NCBI RefSeq assembly: GCF_009720725.1
Contig: NZ_WNKT01000021.1
Location: 1 to 62,737 of the forward strand
DNA length: 62,737 nt
Direction of reading: 5' to 3'
Source: Allochromatium palmeri
GTDB taxonomy: Bacteria; Pseudomonadota; Gammaproteobacteria; Chromatiales; Chromatiaceae
Below, piece by piece: positions 1 to 8,467 of this stretch. The position numbers and the translations under genes were made by a program. Within the stretch, counting starts at the first letter, position 1; the number at the start of each line of letters is the position of its first letter. The notes beneath the pieces were generated by a model. That model was not told the DNA's origin. It saw only the letters and a program-made list of their open reading frames with translations, and did no database searches.

Positions 1-1
1 G

Positions 2-145
2 GGCTCAACGGACGGTGAAGAGGGGCTTATCCTGGTCTTGAAGACCGCAGACGGTCAAGGGGTCTCTGAACGCTTACATCCTGGCCAAGTACGGAGCCTG
101 AAGCCCGCACGCGCCACGCCTTCAATGGATCCCGATGCCTGTTAA
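2..145 (+). CDS. possible C-terminal end of an upstream gene (partial)
   Basis: An open frame runs in from the left edge and stops at TAA (143-145), giving about 47 residues that include the stretch GLILVLKTADGQGVSERLHP. Codon choice resembles the neighbouring genes, so it may be the tail of a gene starting outside the window. I recognise no family. It could equally be chance openness in GC-rich DNA, and it ends 44 bases before the next start. Confidence 0.25.
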   Translation, partial: GSTDGEEGLILVLKTADGQGVSERLHPGQVRSLKPARATPSMDPDAC

Positions 146-189
146 AATGCGCCGAAACACGCGCATCGCGATGTTAAGGGTAAAGACCG

Positions 190-1062
190 ATGAACCTCAA
201 CGACATCAAAGATCAGCTTGCCTTCTTCAGTAGCCGTTTCCCCAAAGCGGCAATTCAGGCGGCCATCACGCAGCGTGAAGCCGTCACTCCCATGCTGCTG
301 GAGGCGCTGGAAGCAATGGCCAATGCGCCCGAAATCCCGAACCGCGAACCCTACCCCATGCTGCACATGTATGCGCTGTACCTTTTGGCGCAGTTTCGAG
401 AGCCAGCGGCCTATCCATTGCTGGTCAGGCTATTCTCGATGCCGGGCGACTTCGCGCTTGATTTGACCGGCGATATAGTGACCGAGGATCTGGATCGAAT
501 GCTGGTAGCGGTGTGCGGCGAGGATCTGGATCCGATCAAAGCGATGATCGAGAACCCCGAGGTCAATGAGTACGTCCGTAGCGCCTGTCTCCACGCGCTG
601 GTCACGCTCGTCCTCCAGGGCGATCTGGCGCGTGAGGAGGTCATCGACTACTTCAGGGATTTGTTCCACCACAAGCTGGAGCGAGAACCAAATTTCATCT
701 GGGACGCGCTCATCATCAATTGCTGTGATCTCTATCCGGAGGAGCTGTTGACGGAGATCGAGCGCGTGTTCGCCGATGATCTTGTGGATCAGTTCATGAT
801 CAGACTGGAGGATGTCCAGCAGGTGATGGCCGATGGAAAAATGAATGCCCTGCGGGAGGCAAGGCAGCGTAGGCGGGGGCCGATCAAGGATACCGTGGCC
901 GAGATGAGCGGGTGGGGCTGCTTCAACGAGGATCGGCATAAGCATGCAGGTACGGCCGCAAAAACCGCAGGAGGCGCCCAGGCCAAGCAACAGAAGGTTG
1001 GCCGTAACGATCCCTGTCCCTGTGGTAGTGGAAAGAAGTACAAAAAGTGCTGCGGGGGCTGA
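190..1062 (+). CDS. DUF1186 protein with C-terminal SEC-C zinc motif
   Basis: This 290-residue protein has a helical DUF1186-type body (about residues 1-210), a charged linker and a C-terminal SEC-C motif ([14 protein letters not shown]). SEC-C is the zinc-binding motif also found at the end of SecA and YecA-type proteins, where it contacts ribosomes or SecB. The start is supported by AAGGG at 176-180, nine bases before the ATG. It appears to be monocistronic. The cellular role of DUF1186 proteins is unknown; a protein-quality or translation-linked role is inferred only from SEC-C. Confidence 0.85.
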   Translation: MNLNDIKDQLAFFSSRFPKAAIQAAITQREAVTPMLLEALEAMANAPEIPNREPYPMLHMYALYLLAQFREPAAYPLLVRLFSMPGDFALDLTGDIVTEDLDRMLVAVCGEDLDPIKAMIENPEVNEYVRSACLHALVTLVLQGDLAREEVIDYFRDLFHHKLEREPNFIWDALIINCCDLYPEELLTEIERVFADDLVDQFMIRLEDVQQVMADGKMNALREARQRRRGPIKDTVAEMSGWGCFNEDRHKHAGTAAKTAGGAQAKQQKVGRNDPCPCGSGKKYKKCCGG

Positions 1063-1342
1063 GAAGATGCCTGAATAGGCGCCCCAGCTCGATGACCCCG
1101 ACCGGCTACGGTCGATGAAGAGCACAGAGTCCGCTGGGCCGACACCGGTTAGGTATTCGCGCACGGCGATGACGCGACTGGTGTTGAATGGGCAGAGTGT
1201 CGCGATCCCCATCAAAAGCCCCTGAGTGTGCGCTCAAACTCTGCCGCTCGGCATTGCCAGCCGGCGCGCGGATCGCGCAGAATCCGACCTCGATTGTACG
1301 AAATCCAATAACAACGACGTCCAATTGAGGAGTGCAAGCGCC

Positions 1343-2401
1343 ATGTCCACACACAGATCCCGCATCCTCGCCCTGTCGCTGGGCGCCCTGCTCGCGCTGC
1401 CGCTCCTGGCTCAGGGCGCCGAGGAAGCCGCCAAGGCCGCCGAGACCGCCACTCCCGCCGGCAAGGTTCTCGGTGCGCGCCAGTCGGTCCACCCGGACTG
1501 GTTCAAGGAGAGTTTCCTCGACATCGACGAGGACATCGACGAGGCGACCGAGCTGGGCAAGCATCTGATCCTGCTCCTTGAGATGAACGGCTGTCCCTAT
1601 TGCGCGCGGATGGTCGAGGAAAACTTCGCCCAAGCGCCCTACCGCGACTTCATCCAGGAAAAGTTCGACGTCATCGTGCTCAATGTCCAGGGGGATCGTG
1701 AGGTCGCGCTGGACGCCGAAACCAGCCTGCCCGAAAAGGAACTAGCGCAGCGGCTCGGGGTGCGCTATACGCCGACCGTGATCTTTCTGAATGCCGCCGG
1801 CGAACCGGTCGCGCGGGTCGATGGGTATCGCAACACCGAAGACTTCAAGCGCGTGCTCGACTATGTCGCCACGCGCGCCTATGAGAACCAGACGCTCGCC
1901 GAATTCATCACCAGCACAGGCACAGGGGCTTACAGCTTTCGTCCGCATCCGCGCCTCCAGTCACTCACCGACCTGAGCACGGTCAAGGACCAGCCGCTTG
2001 CCGTACTGTTCGAGGATGCCCAATGCCTCGCCTGCAACGCGCTGCACGACGGCCATCTAGCCGCCCCCGAAGTCGACGCTGCCCTGGCGCCCTTCGTCCT
2101 GGTCCGGCTCGACGCGCTGGCCGACACGCCCATCATCACACCCGACGGACAGCCGACTACGGCCCGCGACTTCGCCAACACGCTGAAGATCACGTATCGA
2201 CCAACCCTGGTGCTCTACGATCAGGGCCGCGAGATCGCCCGCATCGAGAGCGATCTCTACCGCTATCACTTCGTCGGGCTCCTGGAGTACGTCGGCCAGC
2301 GGCAGTATCAAACGTATCCAGACAGCCCCTTTGACTATATCAACGCTAAGACCGCCGAACGGATCGCCGCCGGCCAGGATGTGCATATCACCGACGATTG
2401 A
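1343..2401 (+). CDS. periplasmic two-domain thioredoxin-fold protein, SoxW-like
   Basis: The ATG at 1343 is chosen because GAGGAG (1327-1332) precedes it and because it opens directly onto a signal peptide (RSRILALSLGALLALPLL...AQGA). An in-frame upstream start would bury that signal. The mature protein carries a thioredoxin-like domain with CPYC (residues 84-87) and a second one with CLAC (228-231). Single-domain relatives such as SoxW keep periplasmic thiols reduced or handle sulfane sulfur. Two CXXC sites in tandem suggest an internal relay or two substrates (inference). The next 30 codons downstream, in the same frame, are a rhodanese remnant. Confidence 0.85.
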   Translation: MSTHRSRILALSLGALLALPLLAQGAEEAAKAAETATPAGKVLGARQSVHPDWFKESFLDIDEDIDEATELGKHLILLLEMNGCPYCARMVEENFAQAPYRDFIQEKFDVIVLNVQGDREVALDAETSLPEKELAQRLGVRYTPTVIFLNAAGEPVARVDGYRNTEDFKRVLDYVATRAYENQTLAEFITSTGTGAYSFRPHPRLQSLTDLSTVKDQPLAVLFEDAQCLACNALHDGHLAAPEVDAALAPFVLVRLDALADTPIITPDGQPTTARDFANTLKITYRPTLVLYDQGREIARIESDLYRYHFVGLLEYVGQRQYQTYPDSPFDYINAKTAERIAAGQDVHITDD

Positions 2402-2413
2402 CGTCAACTTTTG

Positions 2414-2506
2414 ATGGGCTACAAGGACGTCCTGAGTCTGGCGGGCGGCTTCACCGGCTGGGAAGCCGCCGGCCTGCCTGTCAAGCGCGAGGCGCGCTAC
2501 GTCTGA
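2414..2506 (+). pseudogene. rhodanese domain C-terminal remnant
   Basis: Thirty codons encode GYKDVLSLAGGFTGWEAAGL followed by PVKREARYV. This is the typical end of a rhodanese domain (G-Y-x-x-V...L-x-G-G-F...W...G-L-P-V). No catalytic cysteine loop or N-terminal half is present. The reading frame is the same as that of the upstream thioredoxin and begins 12 bases after its stop. It is either the scar of a deleted rhodanese gene or the tail of a former thioredoxin-rhodanese fusion. It is unlikely to function alone. Confidence 0.7.
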
Positions 2507-3552
2507 TCCAACACGGGCGCGAGACCCTGGTCCAACGCCAGGGTCTCGCGCACACGACGGGCCTGTTCGAGCGCGTGCCCGTCATCGAGCGGCCCGCTAT
2601 AGACCTTGGGCATCCCCTCCGGGCGACGACGGAAACGCTTGTAGGGCCAGAGATACTGCTCGGGACAGACGCGAACGCAGTGCTCGATGCCACGATTGAG
2701 CGCCGCCGCCGCCACACTGTCATCTTCGCTGTCGATCCCCTCGGGCGCCGGCAGACAGTGGATGATGAATCCACGCCCATCGACCAGCCGTTCGGCAAAC
2801 AGGAAAATCACAGGCGCGCCGGTCCGCCGCGCCAGCCGGTTGACCAGCAACATGCTGAAGGCCGGAATCCCGAAGAAGGGCGCAAAGACCGCGCCCTTAT
2901 CCGCTTTTGGTTCCTGATCGGGCAGGATGCCGACAGAATCCCCTCGCTCCAACGCCTCGACCAAAACCCGGATCCCGCGCGCCGTGATCGGCGCCAGATC
3001 CGCCCCGGTACGCGCGCGCGACTCGCGGATCAGGTCGTCGAGATAGCGCTGCGGCTTGTAGAAGATCGCCGTGCGGCCCTGAGCCGCCAGATAGAGTCCG
3101 GCCAACTCCCAGGCGCCGTGATGCGGCGAGAGCACGATGAGTCCCTGCCCCGGCTGACGTGTGAGCCATTCGGCGCCCCGCACCTCGCGCACCAGCGACA
3201 GCACCTGGTCGACCGGCCGCAGCCAGAGATAGGCGATTTCCAGATAGGTCTTGCCGAACTCGCCGAGATTGCGGTCGCGCAGACGCCGCTGTGCATCAGC
3301 CGTCAGTGCCGGGAAGCAGAGCGCGATGTTGAGCAGCGCATTGCGTCGCTGCCGGTTCGGCCAACGCGCCACCACCCAGCCCACGACGGACCCCAGCCGA
3401 TGGATCAGCGGCAGCGGCAGACGCGCCATGAGCTGCATCAGCACACGCAATCCGCGCTCCTTGAGCACCTGTCCGGGACGTGTCGCGTCCCCGGCCCCGT
3501 TGACCGTGTTCGAGTCCCGCTTCGCTTGGCGAGTCAATGCACCAACCTCCAC
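2497..3552 (-). CDS. lipid A biosynthesis lauroyl/myristoyl acyltransferase family (LpxL/HtrB-like)
   Basis: This family transfers a secondary acyl chain to Kdo-lipid A at the inner membrane. The catalytic H-X4-E is H144-E149 in the stretch LSPHHGAWELAG, followed by ILPDQEP and the C-terminal QYLWPYKRFRRRPEG signature. At 351 residues from a GTG start, it has a longer N-terminus than most relatives; an in-frame ATG at 3438 (MQLMARLPLPL) is an alternative. The N-terminal hydrophobic segment around residues 40-62 would anchor it. Its 3' end overlaps the rhodanese remnant on the other strand by 10 bases. Confidence 0.88.
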   Translation of the reverse strand: MEVGALTRQAKRDSNTVNGAGDATRPGQVLKERGLRVLMQLMARLPLPLIHRLGSVVGWVVARWPNRQRRNALLNIALCFPALTADAQRRLRDRNLGEFGKTYLEIAYLWLRPVDQVLSLVREVRGAEWLTRQPGQGLIVLSPHHGAWELAGLYLAAQGRTAIFYKPQRYLDDLIRESRARTGADLAPITARGIRVLVEALERGDSVGILPDQEPKADKGAVFAPFFGIPAFSMLLVNRLARRTGAPVIFLFAERLVDGRGFIIHCLPAPEGIDSEDDSVAAAALNRGIEHCVRVCPEQYLWPYKRFRRRPEGMPKVYSGPLDDGHALEQARRVRETLALDQGLAPVLDQT

Positions 3553-3758
3553 CGCCGCGCTGAGATCCGATTCGCACGGTTCGGCTTATCGATTCAATAG
3601 ATAAATTCAAGTCACCCGAACGGATTGCTCGTGATGACAGACGATGCGCGGCGGTTACACTGGTCGCTCGGCGCCAGTCCGGCAACCGACCGGCACGGAC
3701 CGACAAGGCACGATAACAAGCAATGACCACCAACCACCAAAACGAGGCATCACCAACC

Positions 3759-4187
3759 ATGAGCGACGATTTACCAACCGGCCTCGCGCCCCGCGAAGCG
3801 CTCGAAATGCTCGACTCCCATCCACAGGCCATCCTGGTCGATATCCGCTCGTCCATGGAGTTCCTGTTCGTCGGACACCCCAAGGGCGCGGTCCATGTCC
3901 CCTGGATCGACGAACCCGACTGGGTGGTCAACCCCGACTTCGTCACCGAGATCCGCAAACTGGTGCTCGGCGGCGCGGTCTGCGATCAACGCCAGGGGTG
4001 CGCGCCGATCATCCTCATCTGCCGCAGCGGCAAACGTTCGCTGGAAGCCGGCCGGGCCTTGATCCACGAGGGCTTCAAGTCGGTGTTCCATGTCGACGAG
4101 GGATTTGAGGGCGAACTCGACGAGCATCATCATCGCAGCACCATCGGCGGCTGGCGTTTCCACGGGCTACCCTGGGAGCAGTGCTGA
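3759..4187 (+). CDS. rhodanese-like sulfurtransferase
   Basis: A single rhodanese domain of 142 residues with the catalytic cysteine at C88 in the loop CRSGKRS; the six-residue loop and arginines fit a sulfurtransferase acting on sulfane sulfur. No signal peptide is visible, so a cytoplasmic location is inferred. The ATG at 3759 is preferred because CGAGG (3743-3747) lies 11 bases upstream, whereas the in-frame ATG at 3723 has no ribosome-binding sequence. It converges with hscB. The remnant at 2414-2506 shows that a second rhodanese once lay nearby. Confidence 0.85.
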   Translation: MSDDLPTGLAPREALEMLDSHPQAILVDIRSSMEFLFVGHPKGAVHVPWIDEPDWVVNPDFVTEIRKLVLGGAVCDQRQGCAPIILICRSGKRSLEAGRALIHEGFKSVFHVDEGFEGELDEHHHRSTIGGWRFHGLPWEQC

Positions 4188-4239
4188 GGCGCCCATTGCT
4201 CTAGGTCGTCAGGCCAAGCGCGTCCAGCCTGGGCCAGGC

Positions 4240-4782
4240 TCAGTCTGGACGCCGCTTGAGCCGTTCGGCCTGTCGCTCCTCGGTCTCGCGCTGACAGCGG
4301 GCGAGCGCCTGGAGCTGACGCACGACCTCGCGCGCGGCACTCAGATTGGGCGGCGAGGGATCGGCGAAGAGCTGGTGCAGTTCCTTGTCGAGCGCCGCGC
4401 CGCGCTCGGCCAGACGGGTCAGCACCTCGGACAGGGCTGATTCCAGGTCGGAGCGATTGGTAGCCGCGACCAGCGCCTCCTGGCGCTCCATCTCCTCGAC
4501 GAGCAGGGCGCCCGGCGCCTCCTCGCTGGTCGCGGCCCCCGTCTCCTCGGCGCCATAGAGCCGAAACAGATATTCAGCCCGCGCCAGCGGCTCGGTCAGC
4601 GTTTGATAGGCCCGATCGATCCAGGCCAGCGAACGCGCCGTCTCGTCTTCCTCATCGCTGAGAAAGTCGGCCCGCACCACGCGCACCAGGGCGCGATAGC
4701 GCTCGGCCAGCACGCGGGTATCGAGCGCGAAATCGACCGGCAGATCGAAGAGTTCGAAGTAGTTTTTCTTTGAGTTCAACAC
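4240..4782 (-). CDS. hscB: HscB-like J-domain co-chaperone with degenerate HPD motif
   Basis: The 180-residue sequence aligns over its whole length with HscB: an N-terminal J domain starting YFELFDLP, a helix SLAWIDRAYQTL matching the E. coli INQAWQTL helix, then the IscU-binding three-helix C-terminus. The HPD tripeptide that every J protein needs to stimulate its Hsp70 ATPase is replaced by R37-A38-D39 (VVRADF). It follows iscR by 37 bases and starts with GTG. No hscA, fdx or iscU is present. It may be non-catalytic, repurposed or decaying; the frame is intact. Confidence 0.8.
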   Translation of the reverse strand: MLNSKKNYFELFDLPVDFALDTRVLAERYRALVRVVRADFLSDEEDETARSLAWIDRAYQTLTEPLARAEYLFRLYGAEETGAATSEEAPGALLVEEMERQEALVAATNRSDLESALSEVLTRLAERGAALDKELHQLFADPSPPNLSAAREVVRQLQALARCQRETEERQAERLKRRPD

Positions 4783-4819
4783 GACTCAAACCGCCGTCGG
4801 ACCATCCAGACCAACAGGC

Positions 4820-5302
4820 TCAGGCGCCGAGGCGCACCCGTTGGACGTCGAGTTTGACATCGACCGCCGCACAGGTAGTCGGCGGACGTTGGCCCAGGCT
4901 GTCGCGCTGGTCGACCAGGGTCTGTAGATCGATCTGGTTGAGATAGTCGTAGATGCGATCGCTCAGGTCGTGCCAGAGATCATGGGTCAGACAGGGTCCG
5001 TTGTTCTGACAGTTGTGCGCGCCGCCGCAACGGGTGGTGTCCACGCTCTCGTCGACAGCCGCAATCACCTCGGCGACATGGATTTCAGCCGGGGTTCGAG
5101 CCAGATTGTAGCCGCCGCCCGGACCCCGCACGCTGGTCACGAGACCACATTTGCGCAGCTTGGCGAACAGCTGTTCGAGATAGGAAAGCGAGATGCCCTG
5201 CCGCTGGGCGATATCGGCCAGCGCGATTGGACCCTGTCCCTGATGGATGGCCAGATCCAGCATCGCGGTTACGGCATAGCGGCCTTTGGTCGTCAGTCTC
5301 AC
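4820..5302 (-). CDS. iscR: Fe-S cluster-sensing Rrf2 regulator IscR
   Basis: IscR represses or activates iron-sulfur biogenesis genes according to whether it carries a [2Fe-2S] cluster. A winged-helix DNA-binding domain occupies residues 1-80, with the Rrf2 signature [10 protein letters not shown]-like region and RGPGGGY. The cluster ligands C92, C98, C104 and H107 are all conserved at the E. coli positions. The GTG at 5302 is chosen because it gives the standard [16 protein letters not shown] start and has GAGAGG six bases upstream; a TTG two codons earlier is possible. A good sigma-70 promoter lies just upstream. Confidence 0.93.
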   Translation of the reverse strand: MRLTTKGRYAVTAMLDLAIHQGQGPIALADIAQRQGISLSYLEQLFAKLRKCGLVTSVRGPGGGYNLARTPAEIHVAEVIAAVDESVDTTRCGGAHNCQNNGPCLTHDLWHDLSDRIYDYLNQIDLQTLVDQRDSLGQRPPTTCAAVDVKLDVQRVRLGA

Positions 5303-5334
5303 GGGCAACCTCTCTTGCGTGACGTACGCCCGGC

Positions 5335-5363
5335 ATCATACGTTACCCGAGCAGGACGATCAA
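5335..5363 (-). promoter_or_regulatory. sigma-70-type promoter for iscR
   Basis: Read on the minus strand, TTGATC (5358-5363) and TATGAT (5335-5340) are separated by exactly 17 bases. The predicted start point is about 20 bases before the iscR GTG. This would let iscR-hscB be transcribed separately from the upstream cysE-trmJ genes. I did not find a clear type 1 IscR-binding palindrome by eye. Confidence 0.55.
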
Positions 5364-6161
5364 TTAACCCCTAACGCGCGTTGGGTCATCGGCCTGGGCG
5401 CTGTCGGGCTGGGTCGCGGGTTCGATTTCCAGCGCGTCCAGATCGGCGTCGTGCTCGAAGTGCTCCATGAGTCCGTGATGCTCCAGGATGCGTGACATGG
5501 ATTCGAGCCGCTGGTCCATGTGGTGGATGTGATCGAGCAGGCGGTTGATGGCATTGGCCACCGGGTCGGGCGCGTCGCGCGTGGCGCCATAGGCATCGAA
5601 GCCGATGCGCTTGGCGGTATCGGCACGGCGGCGCGTGGTCGCGTCGCGCTCGGGTTCGATGATGCGTCCGGGTACACCGACGGCAGTCGCTCCGGGCGGG
5701 ACGGATTTGACCACCACCGCATTGGAGCCGATACGCGCGCCATCGCCGATGTCGATCGGGCCGAGCACCTTGGCCCCGGCCCCGACCACCACATCGCGCC
5801 CGAGCGTCGGATGGCGCTTGCCCTTCTGCCAGCTCGTGCCGCCGAGCGTGACACCGTGATAGAGAGTGCAGTCGTCGCCGATGATGGCCGTCTCGCCGAT
5901 GACCACGCCCATGCCGTGGTCAATGAAGAAACGCTGGCCGATCACGGCGCCCGGATGGATCTCGATGCCGGTGAACAGGCGCGCGACGTTCGACAGCATG
6001 CGCGCCAGCCATTTGAAGTCGCTCCGCCAGAGCCGGTGGGCGATGCGGTGCGCCATGACGGCATGCAGGCCCGGATAGGTGGTGAGGACTTCGAAGGCGT
6101 TGCGTGCGGCCGGGTCACGGTCGAAGACGCAGAGGATGTCGTCTCGAATTCGATTGAACAT
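5364..6161 (-). CDS. cysE: serine O-acetyltransferase
   Basis: CysE acetylates serine with acetyl-CoA in the first committed step of cysteine synthesis. The 265-residue protein has the N-terminal helical domain (ATG at 6161, [19 protein letters not shown]) and the left-handed beta-helix hexapeptide repeats. Catalytic His lies in [12 protein letters not shown], and a second His in KRHPTLG. A C-terminal acidic tail of about 70 residues extends beyond the helix. It lies directly downstream of trmJ, a gene order shared with many gammaproteobacterial isc regions, where it supplies cysteine for Fe-S assembly. Confidence 0.92.
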   Translation of the reverse strand: MFNRIRDDILCVFDRDPAARNAFEVLTTYPGLHAVMAHRIAHRLWRSDFKWLARMLSNVARLFTGIEIHPGAVIGQRFFIDHGMGVVIGETAIIGDDCTLYHGVTLGGTSWQKGKRHPTLGRDVVVGAGAKVLGPIDIGDGARIGSNAVVVKSVPPGATAVGVPGRIIEPERDATTRRRADTAKRIGFDAYGATRDAPDPVANAINRLLDHIHHMDQRLESMSRILEHHGLMEHFEHDADLDALEIEPATQPDSAQADDPTRVRG

Positions 6162-6196
6162 GGATGTCCCGATACCTCGTGGGTGCGATCCCGCTT

Positions 6197-6967
6197 TCAA
6201 TCCGGTTGTGGAGTCTCGTCCGAGCGGGCAAAGCGTTCAGGCGTCTTGCGGCCCTGGGCGGCGCTGAGGATGCCGCGCAGAATGTTGAGTTCGACCCGAT
6301 CGGGCTGGGCGCGATTGAACAATCGGCGCAGACGACGGGTCAGGGTGCGCGACTGCTCGGGATCGCTGAAGCCGATCTGGACCAGGGTCTCGGTCAGATG
6401 GGCGTAGAAGCCGTCCATCGCCTCAGCCGTCGCCAGCTCGCGCGGGGCCTCGGTCAGCTGCTCGCCGGTCGCGGCCCGCGCGGCGCGGCGGATCTCGTAG
6501 GCGAGCACCTGGGCGGCGGCGGCGACATTGAGCGAGCTGAAGTCAGGATTGGTCGGGATATGGACCAGAAAGTGACAGCGTGCCAGCTCGTCGTTGGTCA
6601 GCCCCGAACTCTCGCGTCCCAGCATCAGGGCCACCTCGCCCTCCCCGGCGGCCGCGAGCAGACGCGCGGCGCACTCGGGCGGCTCCAGCAACGGCCACTC
6701 GATCGAACGCAGCCGCGCGCTGGCACCGACGACCAGCCGACAGCCGGCCAGGGCGTCGGTCAGGGTGTCGTGAATCCCGGCACGTTCGAGCAGATCATCG
6801 GCACCCGAGGCACGCGCCAGTGCCTCGGCATCGGGCCGCTGGCGCGGGGCGACCAGCTCCAGGCGCGACAGACCCATGGTCTTCATAGCGCGTGCCACCG
6901 CGCCGATGTTGCCGCTGTGTGTCGTCTCGACCAGCACGAAACGGATTCGCGCCAGCGACTCGGTCAT
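6197..6967 (-). CDS. trmJ: tRNA (Cm32/Um32) methyltransferase TrmJ
   Basis: TrmJ is a SPOUT-family 2'-O-methyltransferase acting on position 32 of tRNA anticodon loops. The signature regions are [20 protein letters not shown] near the N-terminus and the knot motifs [15 protein letters not shown] and [17 protein letters not shown]. The start at 6967 ([10 protein letters not shown]) matches the usual family start; in-frame ATGs at 6979 and 6994 are possible, and no ribosome-binding site decides between them. It heads the trmJ-cysE-iscR-hscB series and is divergent from suhB. Confidence 0.9.
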   Translation of the reverse strand: MTESLARIRFVLVETTHSGNIGAVARAMKTMGLSRLELVAPRQRPDAEALARASGADDLLERAGIHDTLTDALAGCRLVVGASARLRSIEWPLLEPPECAARLLAAAGEGEVALMLGRESSGLTNDELARCHFLVHIPTNPDFSSLNVAAAAQVLAYEIRRAARAATGEQLTEAPRELATAEAMDGFYAHLTETLVQIGFSDPEQSRTLTRRLRRLFNRAQPDRVELNILRGILSAAQGRKTPERFARSDETPQPD

Positions 6968-7059
6968 TTGGTCTATCATGGGTGACTCAATCATCAAGTC
7001 TCTATTCGCTGTCTCAAGACCACTATGATACAGCGACCGTCCTGGATATCCCGCAACCG

Positions 7060-7860
7060 ATGCACCCAAGCCTCAATATCGCCATCCGTGCCGCCCGCAG
7101 TGCCGGCAAGATCATCCTGCGCTTCTCCGATCGGGTCGATCAGCTCAAGGTCGAGTCCAAGAGCCGCAACGACTTCGTCAGCGATGTCGACCGCGCCGCC
7201 GAGGCGGCCATCATCCAGGAGTTGCGCGGACGCTTCCCCAGTCACGCCATCCTGGCCGAGGAGAGCGGCGAGCAGGCGGGCAAGAGTGACTTTCAGTGGA
7301 TCATCGACCCACTCGACGGCACCACCAACTATCTGCATGGCTTCCCGCAGTTTGCCGTCTCGATTGCCCTGCTGAACAAGGGACAGCTCGAATGCGGCGT
7401 GGTCTATGATCCGCTACGCGAGGAGCTGTTCACCGCCGCGCGCGGTCAGGGTGCTCAGCTCAATGATCGCAAGATCCGCGTGGCCAACCGCCAGTCGCTC
7501 GACGGAGCACTGATCGGCACCGGCTTTCCGTTTCGCGATCAGCGCCACATCGACGCCTATCTCGGCATGTTCAAAGCCATGACCCTGGCCACCGCCGGAC
7601 TGCGCCGTCCTGGATCGGCAGCGCTCGATCTGGCCTATGTCGCGGCCGGTCGCACGGATGGATTCTGGGAGCTGGGGCTGTCGTCCTGGGATTGCGCGGC
7701 GGGCGCGATCTTGATCAAGGAGGCCGGCGGCACCGTGACCGATCTGGCGGGCGGCGAGCGCTTCCTCGACACCGGCAATCTGGTCGCCGGTAATCTGCGG
7801 GTGCATCGTGCCATCCTGGATCTGATCCAGCCCTGCTTGAACGATCAGCTCAAAGCCTGA
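7060..7860 (+). CDS. suhB: inositol-1-monophosphatase / Nus factor SuhB
   Basis: SuhB dephosphorylates inositol phosphates and in enterobacteria also joins the rRNA antitermination complex. At 266 residues, it is close to the E. coli 267. Metal-binding motifs are AEESGEQ (residues 66-72), DPLDGTTN (83-90) and SSWDCAAG near the C-terminus. The ATG at 7060 (MHPSLNIAIRAAR) matches the family start, so the longer open frame upstream is not used. The last 16 bases overlap darP on the opposite strand. Confidence 0.93.
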   Translation: MHPSLNIAIRAARSAGKIILRFSDRVDQLKVESKSRNDFVSDVDRAAEAAIIQELRGRFPSHAILAEESGEQAGKSDFQWIIDPLDGTTNYLHGFPQFAVSIALLNKGQLECGVVYDPLREELFTAARGQGAQLNDRKIRVANRQSLDGALIGTGFPFRDQRHIDAYLGMFKAMTLATAGLRRPGSAALDLAYVAAGRTDGFWELGLSSWDCAAGAILIKEAGGTVTDLAGGERFLDTGNLVAGNLRVHRAILDLIQPCLNDQLKA

Positions 7861-8381
7861 GAGCCGTCGAGGGCTTCGCGCAGGAACCGAAACAGCTTGC
7901 GCGGCGCATCGGGCTTGCCGCGCTCGGTATCACGCTGGGCGGCGCGGACCAGGGCGCGCAGTTGCTGGCGGTCGACCTCCGGACAGTGCGCGATGAACTC
8001 GGTCACGGCGCCGTCGCCCTCGTCGATCAGCCGCTCGCGCCAGCGTTCCAGCGCATGATGATGCGCGGTAGCCGCGCGCTCGCGCTCCTCGGCGCCGTCC
8101 ACCAGCGCATGCACGGCGTCCATGTTCTCGCGTTCGAGCAGATTGGCGATGCGCTTCCAGTGGCGCTTGCGTGCGCGCAGATCCTTGATGCGCGGTGTCT
8201 CGTCGAGCGCCACCCAGGTCGCCTCGCTCAGATTCAGTCGCTCCAGCTCAGAACGCGGCATCGACGCCATGCGCTCGGCAAGCGCCTGGAGCGCCAGCTT
8301 GTCACGCTTGATCTGGCTCTTGCTCGGACCTTGCGGCTGACCGTCCTCGTCGTATTCAAATGCGTCATCATGTATCTGCAT
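7845..8381 (-). CDS. darP: ribosome-associated protein DarP (YjgA, DUF615)
   Basis: A 178-residue DUF615 protein. The family's conserved stretches are visible: PSKSQIKRDKLALQALAERM near the N-terminus and the RKRHWKRIANLLERE helix. DarP associates with late 50S precursors and helps ribosomal peptidyl-transferase centre maturation in E. coli. The acidic N-terminus (MQIHDDAFEYDEDG) is normal. It lies between recJ and suhB; the order is not informative about function. Confidence 0.88.
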   Translation of the reverse strand: MQIHDDAFEYDEDGQPQGPSKSQIKRDKLALQALAERMASMPRSELERLNLSEATWVALDETPRIKDLRARKRHWKRIANLLERENMDAVHALVDGAEERERAATAHHHALERWRERLIDEGDGAVTEFIAHCPEVDRQQLRALVRAAQRDTERGKPDAPRKLFRFLREALDGSQALS

Positions 8382-8467
8382 GCACTTCCACCCACGCCAA
8401 GGGCGTCGATTCGCCCGGCGTCAAAGACTGTTTCAAATTCACTCGCTTGATGGACCTTGGCATCCAG

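Noticed and set aside
2398-3600. Plus-strand frame of 400 codons across the acyltransferase
   Set aside because: Arg/Gln-rich antisense shadow of the LpxL/HtrB-like gene, which has its H-X4-E motif.
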